Assembly: GCF_002921135.1 (NCBI RefSeq)
Contig: NZ_PQVJ01000011.1
Coordinates: forward strand, 62,001 to 126,000
DNA length: 64,000 nucleotides
Direction of reading: 5' to 3'
Source of the DNA: Avibacterium gallinarum
GTDB taxonomy: Bacteria; Pseudomonadota; Gammaproteobacteria; Enterobacterales; Pasteurellaceae
This document shows, in pieces, positions 18,867 through 28,049 of the stretch. Numbering within the stretch: the first letter of the stretch is position 1; the number at the start of each line of letters is the position of its first letter. A model generated the notes under the pieces. It was given only the letters and a program-made list of their open reading frames with translations, ran no database searches and had not been told where the DNA came from. A program made the translations under genes and the position numbers.

Positions 18867-20063
18867 GTGAAAATTAGCTTCTCTCCTCCTGATATTACAG
18901 ATTTAGAAATTAACGAAGTAATTTCTGCCTTAAAGAGCGGTTGGATAACTACAGGCCCTAAAACAAAAGAATTAGAAAATAAACTTGCCTCCTACATAGG
19001 TACAGAGAAAGTAGTTTGTTTAAATTCAGCAACAGCAGCTTTAGAACTTATCCTTAGAATATTAGGTATTAAAGAAGGTGATGAAGTCATCACCTGTGCC
19101 TATACCTATACGGCCAGCGCAAGCCCAGTTATCCATATTGGAGCAAAACTTGTGCTAATAGATACAAGCCCAAACTCCTATCAAATGGATTACGAGGCAT
19201 TAGAAAATGCCATTACCGATAAAACAAAAGCAATTATTCCCATTGATATAGCTGGAGTTCCTTGCGATTACGATAAAATTTTCGAAATAGTAGAACGCAA
19301 AAAATCCCTATTTAAACCTTCTAATGATTTACAGCAGAAAATAGGTCGCATTGCGGTTGTTGCTGACTGCGCACATTCTTTAGGTAGTATATGGAAGAAT
19401 AAAATGGCGGGAAATATTGCTGATTTTAGCAGTTTCTCTTTTCATGCAGTTAAAAATTTTACTACAGCTGAAGGTGGATGTGCTACTTGGAAAAATATTG
19501 ATGGTATAGATAATCAGGATCTTTACCGCCAGTTTCAATTACTATCTTTGCATGGTCAAAGCAAAGATGCGTTAGCTAAAACTAAGTTAGGTGCTTGGGA
19601 ATATGATATCCAAGGCTGCTACTATAAATGTAATATGACAGATATTAGTGCTGCTATTGGACTAGCGCAATTCAACCGTTATCCTAGCCTATTAGAAAAA
19701 CGAAAAGAAATTATTAAGAAATATATTTCTGGATTAAAAAATTCTAATATTGATATTCTTCCTCATTTTACGAGTGAATATTCAAGTAGTGGACATTTAT
19801 TTTTGACACGCCTATTAAATAAAGATGAAGTATCCCGTAACCAATTTATCGAAAAAATGGCAGAAGCTGGTATCGCGACTAATGTTCATTACAAGCCTTT
19901 ACCTATGCATACAGCATATAAATCACTCGGCTTTTCAATAGAGCAATTCCCTAATGCTTATCAACAATATTGTAATGAGGTAACATTACCTTTACATACC
20001 CAGCTAACTGATGAGGAAATTGATTATGTTATTGAAAACTTCAAGCGAATTTTGAGTGATTAA
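18867..20063 (+). CDS. DegT/DnrJ/EryC1-family sugar aminotransferase (WbgX/WcfR-like)
   Basis: A PLP-dependent aminotransferase of 398 residues starting at GTG (AAGGAATAA upstream). Landmarks: SGWITTGPKTKELE at the N terminus, LNSATAALELIL, ADCAHSLGS, and the PLP-lysine motif FHAVKNFTTAEGG. An insertion containing KSLFKPSNDLQQKIGRI is, to my recollection, shared with the WbgX/WcfR subgroup, which makes UDP-2-acetamido-4-amino-2,4,6-trideoxygalactose. The C terminus NVHYKPLPMHTAYK is typical of the fold. It should aminate the 4-keto sugar made by the preceding enzyme. No acetyltransferase is present, so the 4-amino group may stay free. Confidence 0.88.
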   Translation: MKISFSPPDITDLEINEVISALKSGWITTGPKTKELENKLASYIGTEKVVCLNSATAALELILRILGIKEGDEVITCAYTYTASASPVIHIGAKLVLIDTSPNSYQMDYEALENAITDKTKAIIPIDIAGVPCDYDKIFEIVERKKSLFKPSNDLQQKIGRIAVVADCAHSLGSIWKNKMAGNIADFSSFSFHAVKNFTTAEGGCATWKNIDGIDNQDLYRQFQLLSLHGQSKDALAKTKLGAWEYDIQGCYYKCNMTDISAAIGLAQFNRYPSLLEKRKEIIKKYISGLKNSNIDILPHFTSEYSSSGHLFLTRLLNKDEVSRNQFIEKMAEAGIATNVHYKPLPMHTAYKSLGFSIEQFPNAYQQYCNEVTLPLHTQLTDEEIDYVIENFKRILSD

Positions 20064-20064
20064 T

Positions 20065-20751
20065 ATGATTTTGAGAAATTGGAATGATTTACCTTCACAA
20101 ATAAAAAATGAATCAGTGAAGCCGTATTATGACTACTTGAAGAAAAAGAAAATTAGCCTACTGTTTAAATTTGCTCTTGATAGATGTTTAGCTACTATTT
20201 TATTGATTTTACTATCTCCCTTATTTTTATATATAGCTTATAAAATTAATAAGGATAGTCCAGGCGAGATATTCTTCAGACAAACAAGAATAACTCAATA
20301 TGGCAGAGAGTTTAAAATTTATAAATTTCGCACAATGGTAGCAAATGCGGAGTCTTTAGGTTCACAAGTCACAGTGGATAATGACAAACGGATTACAACT
20401 ATTGGAGAAAAGCTCAGAAAAACTCGTTTAGATGAACTCCCTCAATTAATCAATGTTCTCAAAGGAGAAATGAGTTTTGTTGGTACTAGACCTGAAGTAG
20501 CCAAATACGTAAATAACTATACTGCGGAAATGATGTCAACATTACTCTTGCCAGCAGGCATTACAAGTGAAGCGAGTATTGAATATAAAAATGAAGATAG
20601 ACTTTTATCTAATGCTGAAGATTCAGATAAAGAATACATTGAAAAAGTACTTCCCGAAAAAATGAAATGGAATTTAGAGAGTATTCGAAATTATTCGTTT
20701 AGTAGAGATCTATTTACAATGATAAAAACAGTATTAGCGGTAATTAAGTAA
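20065..20751 (+). CDS. Initiating sugar-1-phosphate transferase (PglC/WbgY/WcfS type)
   Basis: A small polyprenol-phosphate phosphoglycosyltransferase of about 229 residues: a cationic N terminus, one membrane segment (LATILLILLSPLFLYIAYKI), then DSPGEIFFRQTRITQYGREF and KIYKFRTMVANAE, the catalytic core LRKTRLDELPQLINVLKGEMSFVGTRPE, and a C-terminal VLPEKMKWNLESI. This is the single-membrane-domain form. It puts the first sugar-1-phosphate on undecaprenyl phosphate and so starts the repeat unit. Together with the two previous genes it resembles the WbgZ-WbgX-WbgY module. The ATG at 20065 follows one base after the aminotransferase stop; a GTG at 20056 is the alternative. Confidence 0.88.
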   Translation: MILRNWNDLPSQIKNESVKPYYDYLKKKKISLLFKFALDRCLATILLILLSPLFLYIAYKINKDSPGEIFFRQTRITQYGREFKIYKFRTMVANAESLGSQVTVDNDKRITTIGEKLRKTRLDELPQLINVLKGEMSFVGTRPEVAKYVNNYTAEMMSTLLLPAGITSEASIEYKNEDRLLSNAEDSDKEYIEKVLPEKMKWNLESIRNYSFSRDLFTMIKTVLAVIK

Positions 20752-20932
20752 TAGAGATATATCTAAAATAATTTTCTAAATTAGACAGTATTATTTAATA
20801 TAAAAACTCAACTTTTATTTAGATATTTTATTATAATAAGAAATACAATATCTTAAGACGAATTAACCATTATATATGTAGGATATTGATATTATTAATA
20901 ATTTTTTAGTTACAATTAAGAGAGACTAAACA

Positions 20933-21943
20933 ATGATTGTATCTTTTTGTATTGTTGCACACAATGAAGAAAAAAATATGCCTGCCATTTTTGATATGAT
21001 CATGGCCCAAGATTATCCTCATGAAAAAATTGAGATTATTTTTGTGGATTCAATGTCTACAGATAAAACAAAAAAATATATGGATGAATTTGTAGCAAAA
21101 GCAAGAGGATTCTATAACTCGAAAGTGATTGAAAATGAAAAGATAAAACAAGCCCCCGGTTGGAATATAGCAATTCAAAATGCTAGTGGAGATGTTATAA
21201 TTAGATTTGATGCTCATGGCTGTGCTCCTCCTGATTTTGTAAGTCGTCGAGTCAGAGTTATCAAAGATGGGGAATACGTTGCAGGAGGGCCCTGTCATAG
21301 AATTGTCGATGAACAAACAAAATGGAAAGAAACGCTTTCGACAGCGGAATCTTCAATGTTCGGTAGTGGTATAGCTCCTTACAGAAGAAATTCAACTCGA
21401 ACATATGTAAAATCGATTTCACACGGAATCTATCGTAGAGAAGTCTTTGATAAAACTGGGGGATTCAATGAAAAACTCGGACGAACAGAAGATAATGAAA
21501 TGCACTATCGTATTAGGAAATCTGGATATCGAATTTGTTTTGAGCCTTCCTGCATTTCATATCACCATACAAGAAGCTCTTTAAAAGCCATGCTGAAACA
21601 AAAGTATGGAAATGGATTTTGGATCGGACGGACAATAGGAATTTGTCCTAAATGTTTTTCTATTTTTCATTTTGTACCTGCAATATTCGTATTATCTATT
21701 TTGGCTTCATTAATCTTAGCGACTATAGGTTGCCCTATTTTCATTATATTATTAACAGTGCTATACGGTATAGCTAATATCATAATGACAATAACATCTA
21801 TTTTTAAAAAAAATTTCTGGATAGGGGATATCTTTCTTCCAATCATCTTTATACTTTTACATTTTTCTTATGGGATAGGTACCATTTGGGGACTAATCAG
21901 TATGCCAAGATGGCGTCACGTAGTATATTTGAAAAAGGAATAA
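20933..21943 (+). CDS. Glycosyltransferase family 2 with C-terminal membrane helices
   Basis: A protein of 336 residues with a GT-A fold: VSFCIVAHNEEKNM, IIFVDSMSTDKT, IIRFDAHGCAPPDF (a DxH in the metal site) and GFNEKLGRTEDNEMHYRIRKSGYRI, the acceptor/base region. Three or four hydrophobic helices follow (residues about 240-320). The architecture resembles ExoA-like transferases. It probably adds a later sugar to the undecaprenyl-linked unit. The donor cannot be told. AGAG precedes the ATG by about 8 bases; the AT-rich gap of 181 bases before it may hold its own promoter. Confidence 0.85.
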   Translation: MIVSFCIVAHNEEKNMPAIFDMIMAQDYPHEKIEIIFVDSMSTDKTKKYMDEFVAKARGFYNSKVIENEKIKQAPGWNIAIQNASGDVIIRFDAHGCAPPDFVSRRVRVIKDGEYVAGGPCHRIVDEQTKWKETLSTAESSMFGSGIAPYRRNSTRTYVKSISHGIYRREVFDKTGGFNEKLGRTEDNEMHYRIRKSGYRICFEPSCISYHHTRSSLKAMLKQKYGNGFWIGRTIGICPKCFSIFHFVPAIFVLSILASLILATIGCPIFIILLTVLYGIANIIMTITSIFKKNFWIGDIFLPIIFILLHFSYGIGTIWGLISMPRWRHVVYLKKE

Positions 21944-22091
21944 AAAGTTAAAGCTTGCAAAACTCAATACTGACATATATTAGAAATATTATTCTTACTT
22001 GTATAAATGTAGATATTCATTATAGAATCTGCATTTAGTTATACTATTATTTTTTTATGATAACTAATTAATATTTAAATTGAAAATTTTA

Positions 22092-23344
22092 ATGATTAAA
22101 ATATATATAGAATACAAAACTCAGATCAATAACTTTTTGTACCTGTCTATTGTTTATGGAGTAAATATTTTTTTACCTCTAGTTCTGTTTCCTTTTTTAT
22201 TACACAGATTAGGAGAAGGCTTGTATGGGAAAATTATTTTTGCACAAACAATAGCCAATTATTTTCTAGTATTCACCAATTTCGGATTTAACATTTCTAG
22301 CACAAAATCTATTAGTCTAAATAAGGATAACCAAGAGAAAACCAACATTATTTTTTCTTCAACAATATACGCTAAATTAATCTTATTTTTTATTTCATTA
22401 TTAATTACTATCTTATTCTGTATTATATCTGGTATAAACCAGAATGATATGGTTCTTTATATAGCTTCTCTCTTTATTTGTTTTTCTGATGCTTTATTAC
22501 CAATATGGTTTTTTCAGGGAATTGAAAAAATGAAATATATAACCATAGTTAATGTATTATCAAGAATACTGGGAGCAATATTTATAATATTAATAGTAAG
22601 AAATGAATATGATTATATATTTATACCTTTTTTATACTTTATTGGAAATTTAGTAGGCTCTATAATTTCACTCTATATTGCTATCAAGAAAGAAAATGTA
22701 CGTTTGATATTTGTTGAAAAGAAAAATATTATAGAGAGAATTAAAGAAGGATATGTTTTTTATTTTCTGATTTTTCATCAATTATAAAAGATAAAGGAAA
22801 TATTACTATAATAGGAATGTTCTTAGGTATGTCATATGTTACATATTATGATCTAGCTGAAAAGATAATATGGGCCTTTAGATCTATATTATATAATATG
22901 AATGTAGTATTTTTCCCATACGTAGTGAAGAATAATATTAAAGGAAAAGTAAGAAAAATTATTTGGGCTATATTTTTATGCAGTTGCTTTCTATATGCTA
23001 TTTTATATTTATTCTCAGATAAAATAATTTATTTTATATCTAGAGATGAAAATATGCTCTTTATTAATTCTTTTATCCATTTGATGGGAATCTATCTTTT
23101 CCTAGCCACTTTTAGTTCTTGCATAGGACAATTTGTTTTGATTACAAATAATCTAGAAAAATTATATTTAAAAAGTTTATTGATTACTTCCATAAGTTAT
23201 TTTTTCTTAATTTTGTTTTTATATATTACGAAAATATTTTCTATAGAGTCCTTAATTATCGCATACAATGCTAGTGTTTTAGTTGAACTTATATATAGAA
23301 TATATGTTTGCAAAAATAAAAATTTAATTGGATATATTATTTAA
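22092..23344 (+). pseudogene. wzx: Wzx-type polysaccharide flippase, frameshifted
   Basis: Two successive frames encode one flippase of about 418 residues. The first (to 22787) contains FLPLVLFPFLLHRLGEGLYGKIIFAQ and IWFFQGIEKMKYI, classic Wzx N-terminal features. The second frame picks up at about SDFSSIIKDKGNITIIG, continues with FLGMSYVTYYDLAEKIIWAFRS and ends at 23344. One more T in the T6 run at 22756-22761 or the adjacent T4 run (22763-22766) would restore the frame. As written the protein stops after about 230 residues and could not export lipid-linked repeat units. The family flips undecaprenyl-pyrophosphate-linked oligosaccharide to the periplasm. Confidence 0.85.
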
Positions 23345-23345
23345 T

Positions 23346-24728
23346 ATGAAACTAAAAAAACTCACATCACATTACTTTATTTTTTTACCATACTTAATAT
23401 TATCATTATATATAAGTATCAACTCAGATATTTCTATTTTTTTACTTGAATTATTTTTATTTTTACTTTATGGAGTTTGTATTATTTGGACAATATTCAA
23501 CATAAATAAGTATCCACTTGCATTTATTATAACAGCCTTATTTGGGCTTTTTATTTACTCTAGATTTATCTTGGACTTATGGAATTTATTACCTTATGAT
23601 ATAAGATCTCAGACTCGATTTGTTCATAATTATTTTGAGGATAAAACTATAAGTGAAACTATTATAATTTATATTATTTCAATAATGGGACTAATGAGTG
23701 GATTTTTAATCATGGATTCAAATAATAAAAAAACGCTCAAAAAAAAATTAGCAAATGAAAAATTTATATATAAAATAGGCATATTATTTTTAATTTTATC
23801 TGCTCCAGGATTAATTTATAAAATGTATTTACTAATTAGTATGGTCAATGAACTTGGTTACCTTTCTTTATATAAAATAGATAATCCATCAGATTTAATT
23901 AGAACTATTGAATTTACCAGTTATAAATTGTATCTTTTAGGAATAAGTCTATTATTATCTTGTAATCTTAATAAAAAACAATTTTATTTTTTAGCAATAT
24001 TAATGGTGGTTATATCCGGGGTATATCTTTCTCTAGGAAAAAGAGCAGAGTTTGGAATTTCAACTATATTTCTTATATGGTATTGGTTTTCTTATTTGCA
24101 TAGAGAGAGAAAAATAAATATAAAATTATCACTACTAATATTAGTTGGTTTAATTTCTTTCTCCTTTATTTTTCAATATATAAATTATTATAGAACTGAT
24201 TCAGAGACTAATAAAAGCACCAAAGATATCTCAATAATAAATTTTTTAGCCTCCCAAGGTGTTAGCGGTATTGTTTTACCTTACTACATAGAATATAAAG
24301 ATATAATTAATAGAGATAGTTATCCTTATATAATGGCACCAATTATCGATAGGATGCATAGAGGAGGAGCAAGTATGAGAGTAATAAATAATACAAATTA
24401 CTTGTCTTATGAACTTACCTATGCGATTTCCCATGAAGCCTATTTAAATGGAGAAGGAGTAGGAGCAAGTTATATTGTAGAATTATATGAAGGTGGGAAA
24501 GCTTCTGTTTTTCTAGGAATGGCTTTTCTAGGAATGTTAGTCATTTTTATTGAAATAAGAAAAAATACTCCATATATTAAATACCTATCCTTGCTTTTTG
24601 TTATGACACTATTATTTTTACCTAGAGGAGAGTTTTTTGAGTATTTTTATGAATTTATATTATTTTCATTAGTATGGTATTTTTTAAATATAGTATCTCA
24701 TAGATTAAGGAGTGGATATGAACAATAA
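23346..24728 (+). CDS. wzy: O-antigen/capsule polymerase (Wzy)
   Basis: A very hydrophobic protein of 460 residues with ten or more predicted membrane helices and a large loop around residues 275-360 (NYYRTDSETNKSTKD to NNTNYLSYELTYAISHEAYLNGEG). This fits the Wzy polymerase group that joins repeat units in the periplasm. Its position between wzx and a Stealth gene supports the call. The ATG at 23346 follows the wzx stop by one base; the frame is open upstream from a TTG at 23328. Its end overlaps the next start by 11 bases. The frame is intact, unlike both neighbours. Wzy proteins share little sequence, so the call relies on topology and context. Confidence 0.78.
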   Translation: MKLKKLTSHYFIFLPYLILSLYISINSDISIFLLELFLFLLYGVCIIWTIFNINKYPLAFIITALFGLFIYSRFILDLWNLLPYDIRSQTRFVHNYFEDKTISETIIIYIISIMGLMSGFLIMDSNNKKTLKKKLANEKFIYKIGILFLILSAPGLIYKMYLLISMVNELGYLSLYKIDNPSDLIRTIEFTSYKLYLLGISLLLSCNLNKKQFYFLAILMVVISGVYLSLGKRAEFGISTIFLIWYWFSYLHRERKINIKLSLLILVGLISFSFIFQYINYYRTDSETNKSTKDISIINFLASQGVSGIVLPYYIEYKDIINRDSYPYIMAPIIDRMHRGGASMRVINNTNYLSYELTYAISHEAYLNGEGVGASYIVELYEGGKASVFLGMAFLGMLVIFIEIRKNTPYIKYLSLLFVMTLLFLPRGEFFEYFYEFILFSLVWYFLNIVSHRLRSGYEQ

Positions 24729-25778
24729 TAACCTTGATAAGATTGATTTTGTATTACCTTGGGTTGACCCATCAGACGAATTATGGCAAGAAAAAAAAGA
24801 GCATTTTAGTAATGAGAGAAACGTCGACTTAGGTTCTAATACATCTGCTAGATATCGGGATATGGAAATATTAAAATACGTTTTACGTTCAATTGAAAAG
24901 AATTGCAGCTGGTACAATAATATATTTTTAATAACAGAAGGCCATTATCCAAAATGGCTAAATATAAAACACCATAAAATACGCCTAATTAGCCATGAAG
25001 AACTATTTTATGATAAAACAGATCTACCTACTTTTAATAGTAATTCTATAGAATGCAATTTATCCTCCTTAAAAAACTTAGGGCTTACTGAAAAATTTAT
25101 ATATTTAAATGATGATATGCTAATATTCCGAAAGGTTGATGCCTCTAGGTTTTTTATAAATAATCTTCCAGTTGACTTTTTGTGTCATACATTAATTCCA
25201 AGATCTAAGTTTTTATTAAAATTACGGGGGATAACTGATTCCTGGAGTTATTCATTATTGAATGATATAACTTTAGTAAATAGTAAAAAAATATTCAAAC
25301 TATTTCTAAAGATCTTATATATCATGCTAGTTATTCTATGACCGAAAAATTAAATAACTTCTTAATGAAAAATTTATATAGAAAAGCCATTAGTCTAAAA
25401 CATTGGCACCATCCTCAACCCTACTTAATAAATACTTTAGAAAAAGTAAGAGAAATTTTTAAGCTACAACTAGAGAGAGTATCTAAAAATAAATTTAGGG
25501 ATAAAACTGATCTAACACCGTATTTATATCGATATTGGCATCTGTTAAGTGGTGAGTTTTATCCACTAAAATTTAATGATGGAATAGGTGATAAAAATAT
25601 TTCCTCAGTGAAAGATGTCAATGAAATTTTCGAAAAACTTAAAAAAGATCCACATATTAATTTTGTATGCTTTAATGATAGTCCTGACTTAACTGAGCAA
25701 GAATTTTATCTAGTAAAAGAACGATTATTAAATGAATTGGAAAAAGTTTTTCCTGAAAAGGCAAGTTTTGAAATATAA
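24718..25778 (+). pseudogene. Stealth-family polysaccharide phosphotransferase, frameshifted
   Basis: The four Stealth conserved regions are recognisable across two frames. Region 1 is IDFVLPWVDPSDELWQEKK. Region 2 runs from RYRDMEILKYVLRSIEKN to NLGLTEKFIYLNDDM. Region 3 is KHWHHPQPYLI and region 4 is YLYRYWHLLSGEF. The first frame ends at 25341 and the second (from 25338) carries regions 3 and 4. Adding one A to the A7 run at 25285-25291 gives SKKNIQTISKDLIYHASYSMTEK, a continuous protein of about 355 residues. AAGGAG sits 7 bases before the ATG at 24718. Stealth enzymes transfer hexose-1-phosphate from nucleotide sugars to make phosphodiester-linked capsules. Without regions 3 and 4 the product would be inactive. 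Confidence 0.85.
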
Positions 25779-26133
25779 AATCTTTGCTAAATTTTTAGTA
25801 AAAAGATTATCTTTTATTAAATAAGAAATGAGTTAAGTTTATTGAATAATACTACTAACACTACCCTATTATAAGCTTTTATTTATTTTGAATGTGAAAG
25901 GTATAATGTTAAAATATCGTTAAACTATTTATTAGAAGATGAAAACTTCTGGTATCCCAAAAACGGAGATTATTATTACGGCCCCTAACTCACGAATAAA
26001 ACTTGCGTAGTTAAATCTTGTACATTTTTATTCAAGAGTAAATATCCTAATTCACAGGGTAAGATCGCATTTTCTCCAATTTTATGATCCAATATAGTCA
26101 TATAGTCTCAGCCTACAAAACCTATTGAGGCTA
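25779..26133. other. Relic DNA after the polysaccharide locus
   Basis: No intact gene. The plus strand between about 25918 and 25986 reads NYLLEDENFWYPKNGDYYYG followed by P and a stop. That looks protein-like, but I cannot assign it. On the minus strand a 39-codon frame (about 26103-25984) reads MTILDHKIGENAILPCELG and on to a stop. Both are probably fragments of broken genes left by rearrangement next to the ISAs1 remnant. No terminator for the polysaccharide operon was recognised here. Confidence 0.45.
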
Positions 26134-26462
26134 TATGAATGTCTTCAGTTTTCGCAATGACTTCCCCCCAGACCTTACCCCAAAAAATATGACTTTCTCG
26201 ATATTGTTTTTCTTGTCATTACCGCAGTGTTTTCTGGTGCTAATAGCTTGGCGGGCATTAAACTTTTCGGAGAATAGCATCAGGATTAGTTGAGCAGATA
26301 TCGTCCTCTCGAACATGGCATTCATGTCTATGATACTATTGCTCGTATTATCAAACACATCGTTCCAAAAGCTTTTAACGAGATTTTTATTGATTTTATC
26401 AATGAGATAAGAGCAAGGAGTTAATTGCGATTGATGGGAAAACATTGCATCATAGTTTTATA
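26134..26462 (+). pseudogene. Remnant of an ISAs1-family transposase
   Basis: Translating across frameshifts gives a continuous match to the N-terminal third of ISAs1 transposases. After MNVFSFRNDFPQ comes YDFLDIVFLVITAVFSGANS, then IKLFGE, YDTIARIIKHIVPKAFNEIF, IDFINEIR, and finally IDGKTLHHSF, the segment with the first catalytic aspartate. There are at least three frame changes or stops. Nothing after that aspartate survives, and no inverted repeats or target duplication were found. The copy is dead and old. It marks the boundary between the variable polysaccharide locus and the conserved pntAB genes. Confidence 0.8.
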
Positions 26463-26533
26463 TCCTACTTGCTTAATCTAAAAGTAACAATATTGAATCT
26501 AGATATTCCACACTTATTACTATGCCTAGAAAA

Positions 26534-26557
26534 AACCGCACTTTACCAAAAGTGCGG
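26534..26557 (-). terminator. Inverted uptake-signal pair, terminator of pntB
   Basis: ACCGCACTTT and AAAGTGCGGT form a 10-base-pair stem with a 4-base loop. On the minus strand it is followed by TTTTTT, 29 bases past the pntB stop. Paired uptake signals serving as terminators are well known in the Pasteurellaceae. Confidence 0.85.
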
Positions 26558-26585
26558 TCTATTTTTAACGTATTTTCAGCAATCC

Positions 26586-28037
26586 CTACAACGCCTTCAA
26601 AATATCATCAACACGCTCTTTCGCATCGCCGAAGAGCATTTGGGTGTTTTCTTTGAAGAATAATGGATTTTGTACGCCTGCGTAGCCCACTGCCATTGAG
26701 CGTTTGAAGACCACCACGTTAGCGGCTTTCCACACTTCTAGTACTGGCATTCCTGCGATTGGGCTGTTTGGATCGTCCATCGCCGCTGGGTTTACAGTGT
26801 CGTTTGCACCGATCACCAATACGACGTCCGTATCTGCGAAATCATCGTTGATTTCGTCCATTTCTAATACCACGTCATAAGGCACTTTGGCTTCAGCGAG
26901 CAACACGTTCATATGGCCCGGTAAACGTCCTGCTACTGGGTGAATACCAAAACGCACGTTCACACCACGATCACGCAATTTTTGTGTGATTTCAGCCACT
27001 GGATATTGCGCTTGCGCCACCGCCATTCCATATCCTGGAGTGATGATCACAGAGCTTGCATTTTTCAGCATTTCCGCCACTTCTTCTGCCGTTGTTTCGC
27101 GGTGTTCGCCTTGTTCTTCATCACCACTTGCAACCACGTCATTACCAAAGCCGCCAGCGATAACGCTGATAAATGAACGGTTCATCGCTTTACACATAAT
27201 GTAAGAAAGAATCGCACCCGATGAACCAACTAATGCACCCGTTACGATCAAGAGATCGTTATTCAGCATAAAGCCTGCCGCTGCCGCTGCCCAACCAGAA
27301 TAAGAGTTCAGCATTGACACCACCACTGGCATATCCGCCCCGCCGATTGAGGCAACCAAGTGCCAACCGAAAGCAAGTGCGATGACCGTCATCAATAACA
27401 CTGGGAAAATATTTTCTGGTGAGCTTAAAAACGCAATCATTAATAAGGCAGACACCACTAACGCCGCTAAATTTAATTTATGGCGATGCGGTAACATTAG
27501 CGCTTTAGAGTTAATAATGCCGCGTAATTTACCGAATGCGACCACAGATCCTGTAAAGGTTACCGCACCGATAAAGATCCCTAAGAACACTTCCACATTG
27601 TGGATTGTAGCAAGGGTTGCTTGTTCTGCATCAAAGGCGGCTTTCGCGTTTTCTAATGCGGCTTCGCTAATAAATGCGGTACCTTCTGGTGCAACAAATT
27701 CAGGGGTAACGTGTAAACCGAAGCTGTTAAAGCCTACTAACACCGCAGCTAAACCCACAAAGCTATGTAGGATTGCAACAAGTTCTGGCATTTCGGTCAT
27801 TTCTACTTTTAATGCACGTTGGATACCAATCACCGCGCCAATCGCCATAGCGATTAAGATCCAAATTTGCCCTGAAGTTTGTGGGCCAAAAATGGTTGCG
27901 ATAAGGGCGATGGTCATACCCACAATGCCATACCAACAACCTGCTTTAGCAGTTTCGTGTTTAGAAAGCCCTGCTAAGCTCATAATGAAAAGTAATGCCG
28001 CTACAATATATGCAGCCTGTACTAAACCTTCTGACAT
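26586..28037 (-). CDS. pntB: NAD(P) transhydrogenase subunit beta
   Basis: A protein of 483 residues: about nine membrane helices in the first 300 residues, then the NADPH-binding domain III with [53 protein letters not shown] and [18 protein letters not shown]. With PntA it forms the proton-translocating transhydrogenase that drives reduction of NADP+ by NADH at the cost of the proton gradient. It starts 12 bases after pntA with GGAG upstream. Length is typical for enterobacterial-type PntB. Confidence 0.97.
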   Translation of the reverse strand: MSEGLVQAAYIVAALLFIMSLAGLSKHETAKAGCWYGIVGMTIALIATIFGPQTSGQIWILIAMAIGAVIGIQRALKVEMTEMPELVAILHSFVGLAAVLVGFNSFGLHVTPEFVAPEGTAFISEAALENAKAAFDAEQATLATIHNVEVFLGIFIGAVTFTGSVVAFGKLRGIINSKALMLPHRHKLNLAALVVSALLMIAFLSSPENIFPVLLMTVIALAFGWHLVASIGGADMPVVVSMLNSYSGWAAAAAGFMLNNDLLIVTGALVGSSGAILSYIMCKAMNRSFISVIAGGFGNDVVASGDEEQGEHRETTAEEVAEMLKNASSVIITPGYGMAVAQAQYPVAEITQKLRDRGVNVRFGIHPVAGRLPGHMNVLLAEAKVPYDVVLEMDEINDDFADTDVVLVIGANDTVNPAAMDDPNSPIAGMPVLEVWKAANVVVFKRSMAVGYAGVQNPLFFKENTQMLFGDAKERVDDILKAL

Positions 28038-28049
28038 TGCTTTTTCTCC

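Noticed and set aside
26131-26445. A 104-codon minus-strand frame with ATG
   Set aside because: It lies antisense to the ISAs1 transposase remnant, which explains the conserved sequence on the other strand; the minus frame resembles nothing known.
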